Assembly (NCBI GenBank): GCA_964632485.1
Contig: CAZWDO010000026.1
Span: 1-43,498 of the forward strand
Direction: 5' to 3'
DNA from: CAZWDO01 sp964632485 [NCBI: uncultured bacterium]
Lineage (GTDB): Bacteria > JAGOEH01
Length of the DNA stretch: 43,498 nucleotides
The position numbers and the translations under genes were made by a program. The first letter of the stretch is position 1; every line of letters begins with the position of its first letter. The notes beneath the pieces were generated by a model, which saw nothing but the letters and a program-made list of their open reading frames with translations, searched no databases and had not been told where the DNA came from. Shown here in pieces: positions 9,034 to 17,177 of the stretch.

Positions 9034-9213
9034 TAGACATTATAAAAAAATTGGAACGATCTTTTCCAGAATTTTCGTATTCTGAAGGGAGGCGAAAACC
9101 CCTTTAATTAATCTGGTATCATGAATATTTAAACGGTTTTAAGCTGATGGGTTTAAAGGCTATGTTCCCGTCGCTGGACAGGAACTTTTTTCTGATGGTG
9201 ATAAATAAAATTC

Positions 9214-9241
9214 TTGACTTTTAGCGAAAAAAAACTAACTT
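9214..9241 (+). promoter_or_regulatory. Weak candidate promoter for the agmatine operon
   Basis: TTGACT (9214-9219), a 16-bp spacer and TAACTT (9236-9241) give a good -35 but only a poor -10 match. A better-looking TATAAG lies at 9241-9246 but at 21 bp, which is too far. The rest of the 9034-9311 gap holds only a 6-bp hairpin (9067-9072 with 9079-9084) after the preceding gene. Confidence 0.3.
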
Positions 9242-9311
9242 ATAAGAAGTATGGCGCGCAGGCTTGAACCGTTTTTTTCAATTTTTTCAAACTTTTTGCG
9301 AGGAGCAAGAC

Positions 9312-10340
9312 ATGAAGGATTTGCGTCATTTTATCGACACGCAGGACTTTAGCAAACGGGAATTGTTGGACATGATGGAATTGATGGCGATGTTGAAACG
9401 GAGCAGGAAATTGGGCGCCGTTCCCCGACTTTTGGAAGGGGCATCCCTGGCAATGATCTTTGAAGAACCCTCGACTCGGACCCGAGTCTCCTTTGAAGTG
9501 GCGATGGAGCTTCTTGGAGGCCATGCCCTTTACTTGAAACCGGGTGAAATCCATCTGGGCCAACGTGAATCGTTACACGATACGGCAAAAGTTTTATCCC
9601 GGATGTGCGATGTTATTATGGCTCGTACCCTGGAACACAAAACGGTATTGGGCTTGGCTGAGCATTGCACAGTTCCTGTTTTAAACGGATTGACCGATTA
9701 CAATCATCCGACCCAGGTTGTTGCGGATGTCTTCACCATGAGCGAACATCTGCCTGAAGGGAAAAAACTCGAAGACTTGAAAGTCGTGTTTATTAGCGAC
9801 CGCACTAATGTGTGCAGCTCCCTGATGCATATGACCACGAAGATGGGAATGAATTTTGCGCATATCGCCCCGAAAAAATATCAATCTCCCCGGGAATGGG
9901 TTGATATTGCGTTGAGTAATATCAAGGAAAATGGCGGCAGCGTCAAGGTAACGGATGATATGAACGAAATTGTGGGAGCTGATATCATTTATACCGATTT
10001 ATGGTGGTGGGTTGGCCAGGAGCACGAAGCTGAGGAACGGGTGGCGGCTTTTAAACCGACCTATCAAGTGACTCAGGACGTGATGAAAAAAGCCGGGCCT
10101 CATGCCAAATTCATGCATTGTCTGCCGGCATCGCGGAATGTGGAAGCAATGGATGATGTCATGGATGGACCCCAGTCGATTATTTTCGATCAATCAGAAA
10201 ATCGCCTGACAGCGCAAATGGCGCTTTTGGTTTATTTTACATATCCCCGCCTGGCCAAAGCCTCTGCTGAGCTGAAAGCATTCTGTAAAGCCCAAGCTGA
10301 AGATTTCCTCAATAACGATCAACGCATCTGGAACCAATAA
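9312..10340 (+). CDS. ptcA: Putrescine carbamoyltransferase (possibly another ornithine carbamoyltransferase-family member)
   Basis: PTCase splits N-carbamoylputrescine with phosphate to putrescine and carbamoyl phosphate in the cytoplasm. The 342-residue chain shows the carbamoyl-phosphate motif STRTR (about residues 54-58), HPTQ and HCLP, all shared with ornithine carbamoyltransferase (OTCase). The ornithine-specific SMG loop expected after YTDLW is replaced by WWVGQE, and the body (LEGASLAMIFEEPSTRTR, LSRMCDVIMAR, NGLTDYNHPTQ, LPEGKKLEDLKVVF) resembles enterococcal PTCase. The ATG at 9312 has GAGGAG at a spacing of 7 nt; an in-frame start 48 nt upstream has none. An antiporter and agmatine deiminase follow, which makes this reading the best one. 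OTCase remains the alternative. Confidence 0.82.
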   Translation: MKDLRHFIDTQDFSKRELLDMMELMAMLKRSRKLGAVPRLLEGASLAMIFEEPSTRTRVSFEVAMELLGGHALYLKPGEIHLGQRESLHDTAKVLSRMCDVIMARTLEHKTVLGLAEHCTVPVLNGLTDYNHPTQVVADVFTMSEHLPEGKKLEDLKVVFISDRTNVCSSLMHMTTKMGMNFAHIAPKKYQSPREWVDIALSNIKENGGSVKVTDDMNEIVGADIIYTDLWWWVGQEHEAEERVAAFKPTYQVTQDVMKKAGPHAKFMHCLPASRNVEAMDDVMDGPQSIIFDQSENRLTAQMALLVYFTYPRLAKASAELKAFCKAQAEDFLNNDQRIWNQ

Positions 10341-10355
10341 CCCGGGGAGGCATTT

Positions 10356-11750
10356 ATGTCGATTGAAACAGCAGATCGGAATTTCAAGAAATCATTATCT
10401 CTTTTTGATCTGGTTTTATTTACGTTTTGCGCGGTTTTTGTTATCGATACACTGGCCGCATCGGCCGCCATCGGCCCATCGACCATCACTTGGTGGATTA
10501 TCTGTACAATTGTTTACTTTATTCCCTATGGACTCATCAGCGCGGAATTGGGGACGACCTATCCCGAACAGGGCGGACTCTATGTCTGGACGAAAAAGGC
10601 GTTTGGCGACTATCCAGCCGCTATGACTACCTGGTTTTATTGGGTCAATGTCGCTCTTTGGATGCCCTCGGTGTATGTGCTCTTTGCAGGAATGTTTGCC
10701 CAAATGTTCTATCCCGAGATGAGCTTATGGATGCAGGTCGGTATTGGAATTTTCATGAGTTGGGTGACCGTCTGGATCAACATCCGCTCACTTTCCTTCG
10801 CTAAATGGATACCGAATGCGGGAGCAATCGCTAAGATTCTGGTCGTTACGGCCATGATCATCGCGGCTGTCAAACATTTTTTTGAATTCGGTTCGGCTAA
10901 TGTGATCGATTTTTCCAATATTCTACCCTCATTTGATTCGGGTCTGGCTTTTTTGCCGGTGATTATCTATAATTTGTCCGGTTTTGAATTGATGTCCTGC
11001 GCAGCAGGTGAAATGAAAAATCCCCGGCGTGATATCCCACGCACGGTGATTTTGTCCGGGATTATTATTTTTGTCTTTTATTTATTGACGACGGTATCAA
11101 TTTTATGGGTGGTACCGCTGGAAGAGCTCAATTTGGTAGAAGGTCTTTTGGATACGCTTTATAAGGTTTTCGGCGATGGCGGTGTCGGCAGCTTCTTTGT
11201 ATCATTGTTGGGAATTGCCGCGTTATTTACGTTTGTTGCCAATATGGTGACCTGGACCCTGGGCGCCAATCGTTCCGCGGCCGAAGCGGCCGAAGGGGGC
11301 GAATTGCCCCGCGTGTTCGGGATCATGCACCCCACTTTGAAAACTCCAGTTGGTTCCTCGATTTTAACCGGAATCGTTTCAACCGTTGTCTTTATTGTTT
11401 ACGGACTGCTTGCGACCAATTCTGAAGATTTGTTCTGGTCTATTTTCGCCTTCAGTTCCATTGTCTTTTTAATGCCCTATCTGTTTCTCTATCCGGCGTT
11501 TTTAATTCTGCGCTTTAAGGACCATGTTACGGAACGGGTTTATAAAGTTCCCGGGCCAAATTGGTTTATCATTTTAATTTCTGTTATTGCGGAAATTTTC
11601 GTTTTTCAATCGATTATCCTGTTTGTTTGGGTTCCCGGACAAGAGATTGACTGGGTTCAGGCCTGGCCGATTATTATTGGAACAATTATCACTACTCTTT
11701 TCGGAATGGGCATAACCAAATGGTCTTTAGCCAAAAACCAAGGGCGATAA
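10356..11750 (+). CDS. aguD: APC-family amino acid/polyamine permease, probable agmatine-putrescine antiporter
   Basis: The 464-residue integral membrane protein has about twelve hydrophobic segments and APC-superfamily features such as [20 protein letters not shown] near residues 68-87 and [22 protein letters not shown] near 208-229. In agmatine deiminase operons a transporter of this class exchanges external agmatine for putrescine. The order carbamoyltransferase, antiporter, deiminase matches aguB-aguD-aguA. GGGGAGG lies before the ATG and 15 nt separate it from the carbamoyltransferase. The specificity is inferred from neighbours; a general cationic amino acid or glutamate/GABA-type exchanger would look much the same. 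Confidence 0.78.
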   Translation: MSIETADRNFKKSLSLFDLVLFTFCAVFVIDTLAASAAIGPSTITWWIICTIVYFIPYGLISAELGTTYPEQGGLYVWTKKAFGDYPAAMTTWFYWVNVALWMPSVYVLFAGMFAQMFYPEMSLWMQVGIGIFMSWVTVWINIRSLSFAKWIPNAGAIAKILVVTAMIIAAVKHFFEFGSANVIDFSNILPSFDSGLAFLPVIIYNLSGFELMSCAAGEMKNPRRDIPRTVILSGIIIFVFYLLTTVSILWVVPLEELNLVEGLLDTLYKVFGDGGVGSFFVSLLGIAALFTFVANMVTWTLGANRSAAEAAEGGELPRVFGIMHPTLKTPVGSSILTGIVSTVVFIVYGLLATNSEDLFWSIFAFSSIVFLMPYLFLYPAFLILRFKDHVTERVYKVPGPNWFIILISVIAEIFVFQSIILFVWVPGQEIDWVQAWPIIIGTIITTLFGMGITKWSLAKNQGR

Positions 11751-11752
11751 CC

Positions 11753-12850
11753 ATGTCAGTAACGATACAATCTACTCCTAAAACCGACGGGTACCGCATG
11801 CCAGGTGAATTTGAAATGCACAAAGGGTGTTGGATGATCTGGCCGGAACGGCCGGATAATTGGCGGAATGGCGCTAAACCGGCCCAGAAATCGTTTGCAG
11901 CGATAGCTGAAGCGATCGCTCAATTCGAGCCGGTGACGATGTGCGTTTCGGCCAGGCAATGGCAAAATGCCCGCAATATGTTACCTGCAAATATCCGGGT
12001 AGTCGAAATCTCCAGTAATGACTCCTGGATGCGCGATGCGGGGCCTACTTTTATTGTAAATGACAGTGGGCAGGTCCGGGGCATTGACTGGGACTTCAAC
12101 GCCTGGGGCGGTTTGGAGGGAGGACTTTATTTTCCATGGGATCAGGACGATCTGGTCGCTCGCAAGATACTCGAAATCGAGTCGGCCGACCGCTATAAAG
12201 CTCCTTTTGTGCTTGAGGGCGGTTCGATCCACACCGATGGTGAAGGCGCGCTGCTAACCACCGAGGAATGCCTCCTTAATCCTAACCGCAATCCGGGTAT
12301 GTCCCGTGATGAGATCGAAGAAGCCTTGCGGCAATACCTCAATGTGGAAAAAATTATCTGGATTCCCCGGGGAGTCTATAACGATGAAACAAACGGCCAT
12401 GTCGATAACCTGGTTTGTTTTATCCGCCCCGGCGTGGTTGCGTTGACTTGGACCGATGATCCTAATGATCCGCAATATGAGATATCAAAAGAGGCGTATG
12501 AGGTGTTGAGTCGGTCTATTGATGCCCGCGGCAGAAAACTTGAAGTTCATAAAATTCATCAGCCTGATCCGATTATTATTACAGAAGAAGAAAGCCAGGG
12601 AGTGGATCCCATTGAGGGTACACAGCCCCGCCAGGCCGGCGATCGTTTGGCCGGTTCCTATATCAACCATTATATTGCCAATGGCGGAGTAGTTGCGCCT
12701 ATCTTCAATGATCCCCATGATTCGATTGCGCTGGAGACTCTGCAAAAACTCTATAGAGAACGCAAAGTCGTCGGCGTTTTCGCCCGCGAAATCATTCTCG
12801 GCGGCGGTAATATTCATTGTATTACCCAGCAGCAACCTTTGGGGAAATGA
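11753..12850 (+). CDS. aguA: Agmatine deiminase
   Basis: AguA hydrolyses agmatine to N-carbamoylputrescine and ammonia. The 365-residue length equals that of known enzymes. Motifs of the PAD_porph/AgDI family are all visible: WPERPDNWR near the N-terminus, [11 protein letters not shown] (about 90-100), [23 protein letters not shown] with the catalytic His, and [13 protein letters not shown], whose Cys (about residue 356) is the nucleophile. The ATG at 11753 lies 2 nt after the antiporter's stop, with AAGGGCG upstream. An in-frame start at 11720 inside the antiporter gene would add 11 residues and lacks support. It is the last gene of the operon; a strong hairpin follows at 12877-12909. No carbamate kinase gene accompanies it. 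Confidence 0.94.
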   Translation: MSVTIQSTPKTDGYRMPGEFEMHKGCWMIWPERPDNWRNGAKPAQKSFAAIAEAIAQFEPVTMCVSARQWQNARNMLPANIRVVEISSNDSWMRDAGPTFIVNDSGQVRGIDWDFNAWGGLEGGLYFPWDQDDLVARKILEIESADRYKAPFVLEGGSIHTDGEGALLTTEECLLNPNRNPGMSRDEIEEALRQYLNVEKIIWIPRGVYNDETNGHVDNLVCFIRPGVVALTWTDDPNDPQYEISKEAYEVLSRSIDARGRKLEVHKIHQPDPIIITEEESQGVDPIEGTQPRQAGDRLAGSYINHYIANGGVVAPIFNDPHDSIALETLQKLYRERKVVGVFAREIILGGGNIHCITQQQPLGK

Positions 12851-12876
12851 TTTTAATCGGTTTGGAATAGCTTAGA

Positions 12877-12909
12877 GTTTCTCCGGGCGAAATTTTCGCC
12901 TGGAGAAAC
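12877..12909 (+). other. Strong intergenic hairpin between convergent genes
   Basis: GTTTCTCC (12877-12884) pairs with GGAGAAAC (12902-12909), and the stem continues through one G-T pair and GGCGAA (12886-12891) against TTCGCC (12895-12900). That makes a 15-bp stem with a 3-nt loop. It begins 26 nt after the agmatine deiminase stop and lacks a U-tract in both directions. It may end or protect both convergent transcripts. Confidence 0.6.
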
Positions 12910-12969
12910 CTATTACGCCGGATTAACACGACGTTATCATTGTTCCGGTTTTACTATAAATCGTGTATC

Positions 12970-12989
12970 AACACGTTTCACAGCGTGTT
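12970..12989 (-). other. Small hairpin downstream of nagB
   Basis: AACACG (12970-12975) pairs with CGTGTT (12984-12989) across an 8-nt loop, about 58 nt beyond the nagB stop. It is weaker than the neighbouring hairpin and also lacks a T-run. Confidence 0.35.
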
Positions 12990-13046
12990 AATTAACCTCT
13001 GTCTGCGGGTTGTTAAATTCTTTTTAATTCACTATATTCATTTATA

Positions 13047-13781
13047 TTATTGAATGCGAAGGTCGCCAGCGCTTTCTTTATCTAAGAATATGGTGGCTTT
13101 ACGGTGCATCTGCAGAATAGAAGCCGGGCAACTGGTAGAAATTGGGCCTTCGATCATCGATTTTACCGCTTGCGCTTTATTTTTACCATTTGCTAACAGG
13201 ACGATTTCATGGGCATTCATAATCGTGTTGATCCCCATGGTAATCGCGCTTTTTGGCACTTCATCCTCGGAATTGAAAAAGCGGGCGTTGTCCTTAATGG
13301 TTTTTAATGTCAGCGGCTTAATGCGTGTGAGGGATCCCAGCGATGAACCCGGTTCATTAAAAGCGATGTGGCCGTTAGCGCCAATCCCCAACAGTTGAAG
13401 ATCAATACCGCCGGCTTTTTTAATCTGGTTTTCATACCATTCGCAATGTGAATCGATGTTTTGGGCCATTCCATCAGGGATGTTGACCTGTGAGGGGTTG
13501 ATATTGATATGTTTGAATAGATTTTCCCACATAAAGTAGTGGTAACTCTGAGGATGATCCGGCGGCAAGCCGACATATTCATCTAAATTGAAGGTTGTAA
13601 CTTGTGAAAAATCGAGGGTTTGATCCCGATGCATTTGGATGAGTTCCTGATACACACCGAGGGGAGTACTCCCGGTTGCCAGTCCCAGTACAAGTCCCGG
13701 TTTGTTACGAATTTTTTCGGCAATCAGTATAGCGGCTTCCCGGCTAATTTCCTGATACGTGTTAAAAACCTGAATACGCAT
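13047..13781 (-). CDS. nagB: Glucosamine-6-phosphate deaminase
   Basis: NagB converts glucosamine 6-phosphate to fructose 6-phosphate and ammonia in the cytoplasm. The 244-residue chain is of the short Bacillus type. It has the phosphate-binding LGLATGSTPLG (about 38-48), the catalytic DEYVGLPPDHPQSY (about 70-83) and GIGANGHIAFNEPGS. The true start is the ATG at 13781 preceded by AAAGGAG; the 29 extra in-frame residues upstream belong to the tail of the previous gene's sequence. It sits 17 nt after the BatE-like gene and so is probably the last gene of the Bat operon. Amino-sugar recycling would tie it loosely to envelope maintenance. No nagA or nagE is nearby. Confidence 0.95.
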   Translation of the reverse strand: MRIQVFNTYQEISREAAILIAEKIRNKPGLVLGLATGSTPLGVYQELIQMHRDQTLDFSQVTTFNLDEYVGLPPDHPQSYHYFMWENLFKHININPSQVNIPDGMAQNIDSHCEWYENQIKKAGGIDLQLLGIGANGHIAFNEPGSSLGSLTRIKPLTLKTIKDNARFFNSEDEVPKSAITMGINTIMNAHEIVLLANGKNKAQAVKSMIEGPISTSCPASILQMHRKATIFLDKESAGDLRIQ

Positions 13782-13798
13782 AGCAAAACTCCTTTTGT

Positions 13799-14554
13799 CT
13801 AAAGAAATTGACAGTGTTCTATTGGAATCCAACCGGTATAGCCATTCTCCAACTGGATTTCTATCCAATCTTCACGTCGTTGCAATTGATGGAGTTTAAT
13901 TCCGGCGTGAATGATAAACGCGGCTTCGGCTTCTTTGCTGGGGCTGACCTTGACTTCGATTTCGTCGCTGATCAGAATGGCGACACATGGATCCTGATAG
14001 AAGCGCGCGCGTTCGACCAACCACATCGTTTCCAATGTCAGCGCAGCGAGGATTAGAGTCAGCGCCAGCTTGACCAGTGTCAACCGGCGTCTCCGGAATT
14101 GATAGATATAGATAAATGCGCCGGTTAATCCGAGTGAAAAAGTAATTAACCAGAGAATTTGTATCTCCTTGAGTGTCAGAATCTGGGCCCATTGTTCTAC
14201 CCACCGCAAATAAAATGGTTTTGCGATCGGTTCGATTTTATCGCTCAACATTAGTTTTGTTCGATTCAGGTTGAAGCGGATGTCTTCGTCCCGGGGGGTT
14301 AATCGCAGGGCTTTTTCATAGTAATAAATGGCCCATTGGGGGCGGTGGAGTTTCACATACGTATTTGCGAGATTGAAAAAGAGATCCGCCCGCGCATAGC
14401 CTTGCCCCGCAATTTGTTCATAAGCGATGCGGGCGCTGTCGAAATTTTCCTGTTGATAATAGCGGTTGCCCGCTTCAAAAAAACGAAGCAGGTTTTCATT
14501 GGCGGTCAGTAAGCAGGGTACTAAATAAAGGACAACCAACCAGACGTATTTCAT
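13799..14554 (-). CDS. batE: BatE-like TPR and SH3 domain protein
   Basis: The 251-residue protein has a signal sequence or N-terminal anchor (about 1-16), TPR units (about 20-95, with NRYYQQENFDSARIAYEQ and FNLANTYVKLHRPQWAIYYY), two transmembrane helices (about 120-170) and a bacterial SH3 domain at the end (VKVSPSKEAEAAFIIHAG, GYTGWIP). This is the BatE arrangement known from the Bacteroides aerotolerance operon, where it probably serves as a periplasmic scaffold. Two ATG codons compete. The one at 14560 touches the AAGGA ribosome site, while the one at 14554 has a proper 6-nt spacing, so 14554 is preferred. It lies 12 nt after BatD. Confidence 0.82.
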   Translation of the reverse strand: MKYVWLVVLYLVPCLLTANENLLRFFEAGNRYYQQENFDSARIAYEQIAGQGYARADLFFNLANTYVKLHRPQWAIYYYEKALRLTPRDEDIRFNLNRTKLMLSDKIEPIAKPFYLRWVEQWAQILTLKEIQILWLITFSLGLTGAFIYIYQFRRRRLTLVKLALTLILAALTLETMWLVERARFYQDPCVAILISDEIEVKVSPSKEAEAAFIIHAGIKLHQLQRREDWIEIQLENGYTGWIPIEHCQFL

Positions 14555-14566
14555 GGGCATTCCTTA

Positions 14567-16372
14567 TTAAAAATAGCGGGTTAAACGAGTTAATAAACTT
14601 TCAGTCAGTTTGAAATCGTCTTCTTTTTGTTTTTGATTGGGCTTAACGGGGGAGAATCGGGCTAATTGAGTATGGTCCATGAAGTTCAAAAGTTCCTGGA
14701 TAACCGCTTCATCAATTTTTCTTGCGTTGAAAAGCGCGCGAATTTCATCGCTGTTCAGATCGCTTTTATCGGGCATCAGACGGTCCGTGATATATTTTGC
14801 TAATGCGCAATAGAGCTCGTTATAAAATGCATCAATATTTTCATCCCGTTTTAGCTGTTTAGCCTTACCGAGCCGCTTTTTAGCTTCGCGCGATGCGCCC
14901 ATTGAGCGGGCGTAGCTCCGGTCGTCTATAAGCCGATTGCGATGACTGCTGTGAATGAAGGCAAGCGGTATGGAAAACAAACCGATCATGAGCAACAGCC
15001 AAAAATACCATTCCAGTTGCTGTTGCTGGTTGACGATAGCAGTGGGCGTCGGTTTAATGTAACGGATATCCTGTTTCAACAGATCAATTTCCCGTGCATC
15101 GTAATTGCCGGCGGCGCTGCTGAGTACGGGCGTTTTCCCTTGTTCCACCGTGATGGTGATGGGCTGGGTTGAAACCGTTTTGTATTGATAGCTTTCAATG
15201 TCAAAATAGTGAAAGGAAACGGCCGGAATGGTAAACGAACCTTTTCGGTTCGGCACCAGAGCATACTCAATCACCATTTTACCGGAGACACGATCGCTAT
15301 TGGGAGTAATGGTCGAACCGGATTTATAGGCTGTAAACGCATCGGGAAAAGTCAGTTCCGGTTCACCAACCATCTTGAAGTTACCCTGCCCGGCCAGTGT
15401 CAGGCGAAAAGTGATGCCTTCGTTTGTTTTTGCCTGAGTAGAATTAACCCCGGCTTGAATGGTAAATCGTCCCACGTTTCCATCGGTCATTCCTGCGGGA
15501 CGCCCGGTTGAAGGTAACGGTTTGACGTCGATGGCAATCGGATTGGATTTGACTTCAAGTTGCTGGGATTGTGAAAAAAAAGAGGAACTGAAAAAATCGT
15601 CAAAAAATGGATCGCGCGACCGAACTCTGACCACACAGTTAATGCTGAAAGGTGAAATGGTCTGTTTCCCGATGGCTGTGGGATAGACCAGAATCTCCTG
15701 GAGTTCGGCAACCAGGTATTTCTGGTTGTTGATCACTTTGTTGTATTGTTTGATGCTGTTGTTATTGGGAATCTCTTCGACCCAAAAATTTTGAGTTTTT
15801 GGCAAGGCGTTCACGGAGTATTGTTCAACATTCATCCGCGTATAAAGTTTATAGACAATCCGGATCGGTTCATAAAGATAGACTGATTTTTTACTGATTT
15901 CTCCACGTAGGTAGATATCTTCATTTTGCTTTTCGGGGTTCGAATCGCCCCTCTCGGATCCAGATGCGGTCTGACCCTGAGCTAAAACTTCGATGGCCAG
16001 TCGGTTGCTTTCATAAGTCTGATTATTGAGCGCGATGCTGGCCGGACCCAGCTCAAATTTTCCCACTTGGTTCCCCCGCAGGTAGATCGTAAGGGTTTGA
16101 CTGACGGTTTTTCGGCCATTGACAATTGAAATATTCGATGATTGCGTTTTACCGATCATCTGGAAATTTTCAATCCCTTTGATCACAGGCGTAAAACTGC
16201 CGACTTGTCCCGTACTGCTTACCACTAACTCAATGCCCAACTCTTCACCAATAGTCAGTTGACTGCGATTGCTCGAAAGCGAGACTTCAATTTGCGCCCA
16301 GGTAGATTGAAGGGGACCCGCAAGAAAAATAAAAAGCGCTAAAACAAGTAGATTACCAGTCCTTTTCGACAT
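14567..16372 (-). CDS. batD: BatD (oxygen tolerance) protein
   Basis: The 601-residue protein has a signal peptide (about 1-27) and several immunoglobulin-like BatD domains starting with QIEVSLSSNRSQLTIGEELGIEL (the typical BatD opening). A transmembrane helix follows (about 453-473), then a cytosolic helical domain with FYNELYCALAKYITDRL. BatD proteins are exported membrane partners of the VWA proteins BatA and BatB. The ATG at 16372 has GGGAGG at a spacing of 8 nt, within the end of batC, giving a 20-nt overlap; the eight in-frame residues upstream (MCRREDDV) are therefore not used. Its cytosolic domain resembles those of the two other BatD-like proteins in this operon. Confidence 0.88.
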   Translation of the reverse strand: MSKRTGNLLVLALFIFLAGPLQSTWAQIEVSLSSNRSQLTIGEELGIELVVSSTGQVGSFTPVIKGIENFQMIGKTQSSNISIVNGRKTVSQTLTIYLRGNQVGKFELGPASIALNNQTYESNRLAIEVLAQGQTASGSERGDSNPEKQNEDIYLRGEISKKSVYLYEPIRIVYKLYTRMNVEQYSVNALPKTQNFWVEEIPNNNSIKQYNKVINNQKYLVAELQEILVYPTAIGKQTISPFSINCVVRVRSRDPFFDDFFSSSFFSQSQQLEVKSNPIAIDVKPLPSTGRPAGMTDGNVGRFTIQAGVNSTQAKTNEGITFRLTLAGQGNFKMVGEPELTFPDAFTAYKSGSTITPNSDRVSGKMVIEYALVPNRKGSFTIPAVSFHYFDIESYQYKTVSTQPITITVEQGKTPVLSSAAGNYDAREIDLLKQDIRYIKPTPTAIVNQQQQLEWYFWLLLMIGLFSIPLAFIHSSHRNRLIDDRSYARSMGASREAKKRLGKAKQLKRDENIDAFYNELYCALAKYITDRLMPDKSDLNSDEIRALFNARKIDEAVIQELLNFMDHTQLARFSPVKPNQKQKEDDFKLTESLLTRLTRYF

Positions 16373-17177
16373 GACGTCGTCCTCCCGCCGGCACACGCAT
16401 TTTTTCCAAGTTTTTCTTTTCCTGATCTTCCATCGCTTTTAACATCGCCTCCGCTTGTTGCTGGTCCATTTTTTCCTGCTGTTCCTGTTGAGATTGTGTT
16501 TCCTGCGCCTGTTCGTTTTCTTTCTGCTGCTGATCCTTTTCCTGTTGCTGCTGCTGTTGTTTTTCCTGGTCCTGCTGGTTTTGCTGGTTTTGCTGGTCCT
16601 GCTGATCTTTCTGATCTTGCTGTTTTTCCTGGTTCTGTTGGTTTTGCTGCTGTTGCTGTTGGGGTTTAATCAAATAAACGCCCATCTGCACCCCAGCGGC
16701 ATCCGGCTGTTGGTTTTGCTGCTGTTGCTGTTGGGGTTTAATCTGGTCTTTGATCTTTTTGCGAACGAATTCCAGATTAAATTTTGCGTCCTGATCTTCA
16801 GGGTTTTGTTTCAGCGCCTGGATGTAATGTTGGACGGCATCTTCCAGTTGATTGTTGCGATAGGCCAGATTTCCCAAATTATAGTCGATTTTACCTTTGG
16901 TCTCGCGGTCGGAAGTCAAGCTTTGTGATTTTTCGAGTTCTTTTTTAGCTTCTTCATATTTTTGCAGTTCATAGAAGGTAATGCCTTTATTGTATTGAAC
17001 CACATTATGTTCCTGGGCTTCCAGTGCAGCATCGGAATATTTTTTCAGGGCTTCCTGGTACTCTTTTTGCGTAAATAGTTCATTGCCTTTTTTTATATAA
17101 TCATAAAGCGCATCGGCGGAATGGGCGCAGAAGGGGATAAATAGCCATAGTGTTACAATCGGGACGATCCGTTTCAT
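16353..17177 (-). CDS. batC: BatC-like TPR protein with glutamine-rich tail
   Basis: The 274-residue protein begins with a signal peptide (about 1-20) and carries three TPR units (about 22-135, such as VQYNKGITFYELQKYEEAKKEL and YNLGNLAYRNNQLEDAVQHY). This is followed by a low-complexity tail (about 145-255) made almost wholly of Q, K, E, N and D, then MRVPAGGRRHVEKDW. BatC proteins typically end in charged low-complexity sequence, but this tail is extreme. It holds two copies of IKPQQQQQQNQQ, encoded by a perfect 37-bp direct repeat. The ATG overlaps the end of batB (ATGA) and has GGGAGG at a spacing of 8 nt. Confidence 0.85.
   Translation of the reverse strand: MKRIVPIVTLWLFIPFCAHSADALYDYIKKGNELFTQKEYQEALKKYSDAALEAQEHNVVQYNKGITFYELQKYEEAKKELEKSQSLTSDRETKGKIDYNLGNLAYRNNQLEDAVQHYIQALKQNPEDQDAKFNLEFVRKKIKDQIKPQQQQQQNQQPDAAGVQMGVYLIKPQQQQQQNQQNQEKQQDQKDQQDQQNQQNQQDQEKQQQQQQEKDQQQKENEQAQETQSQQEQQEKMDQQQAEAMLKAMEDQEKKNLEKMRVPAGGRRHVEKDW
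16635..16743. repeat. 37-bp perfect direct repeat inside batC
   Basis: Positions 16635-16671 and 16707-16743 are identical over 37 bases (starting CTGTTGGTTTTGCTGCTG) and are separated by 35 bp of unrelated sequence. The period of 72 bp keeps the reading frame, so recombination between copies would delete or add exactly 24 residues without a frameshift. Confidence 0.95.

Noticed and set aside
12877-12909. Bidirectional rho-independent terminator between aguA and nagB
   Set aside because: The stem is strong, but neither side is followed by a T-run, so the term terminator is not justified; recorded as a hairpin only.
16455-16928. Leucine-rich plus-strand open frame of 157 codons
   Set aside because: It is the complement of the glutamine-rich tail of BatC; CTG/TTG runs appear because the other strand is CAG/CAA. 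No ribosome site or family resemblance.
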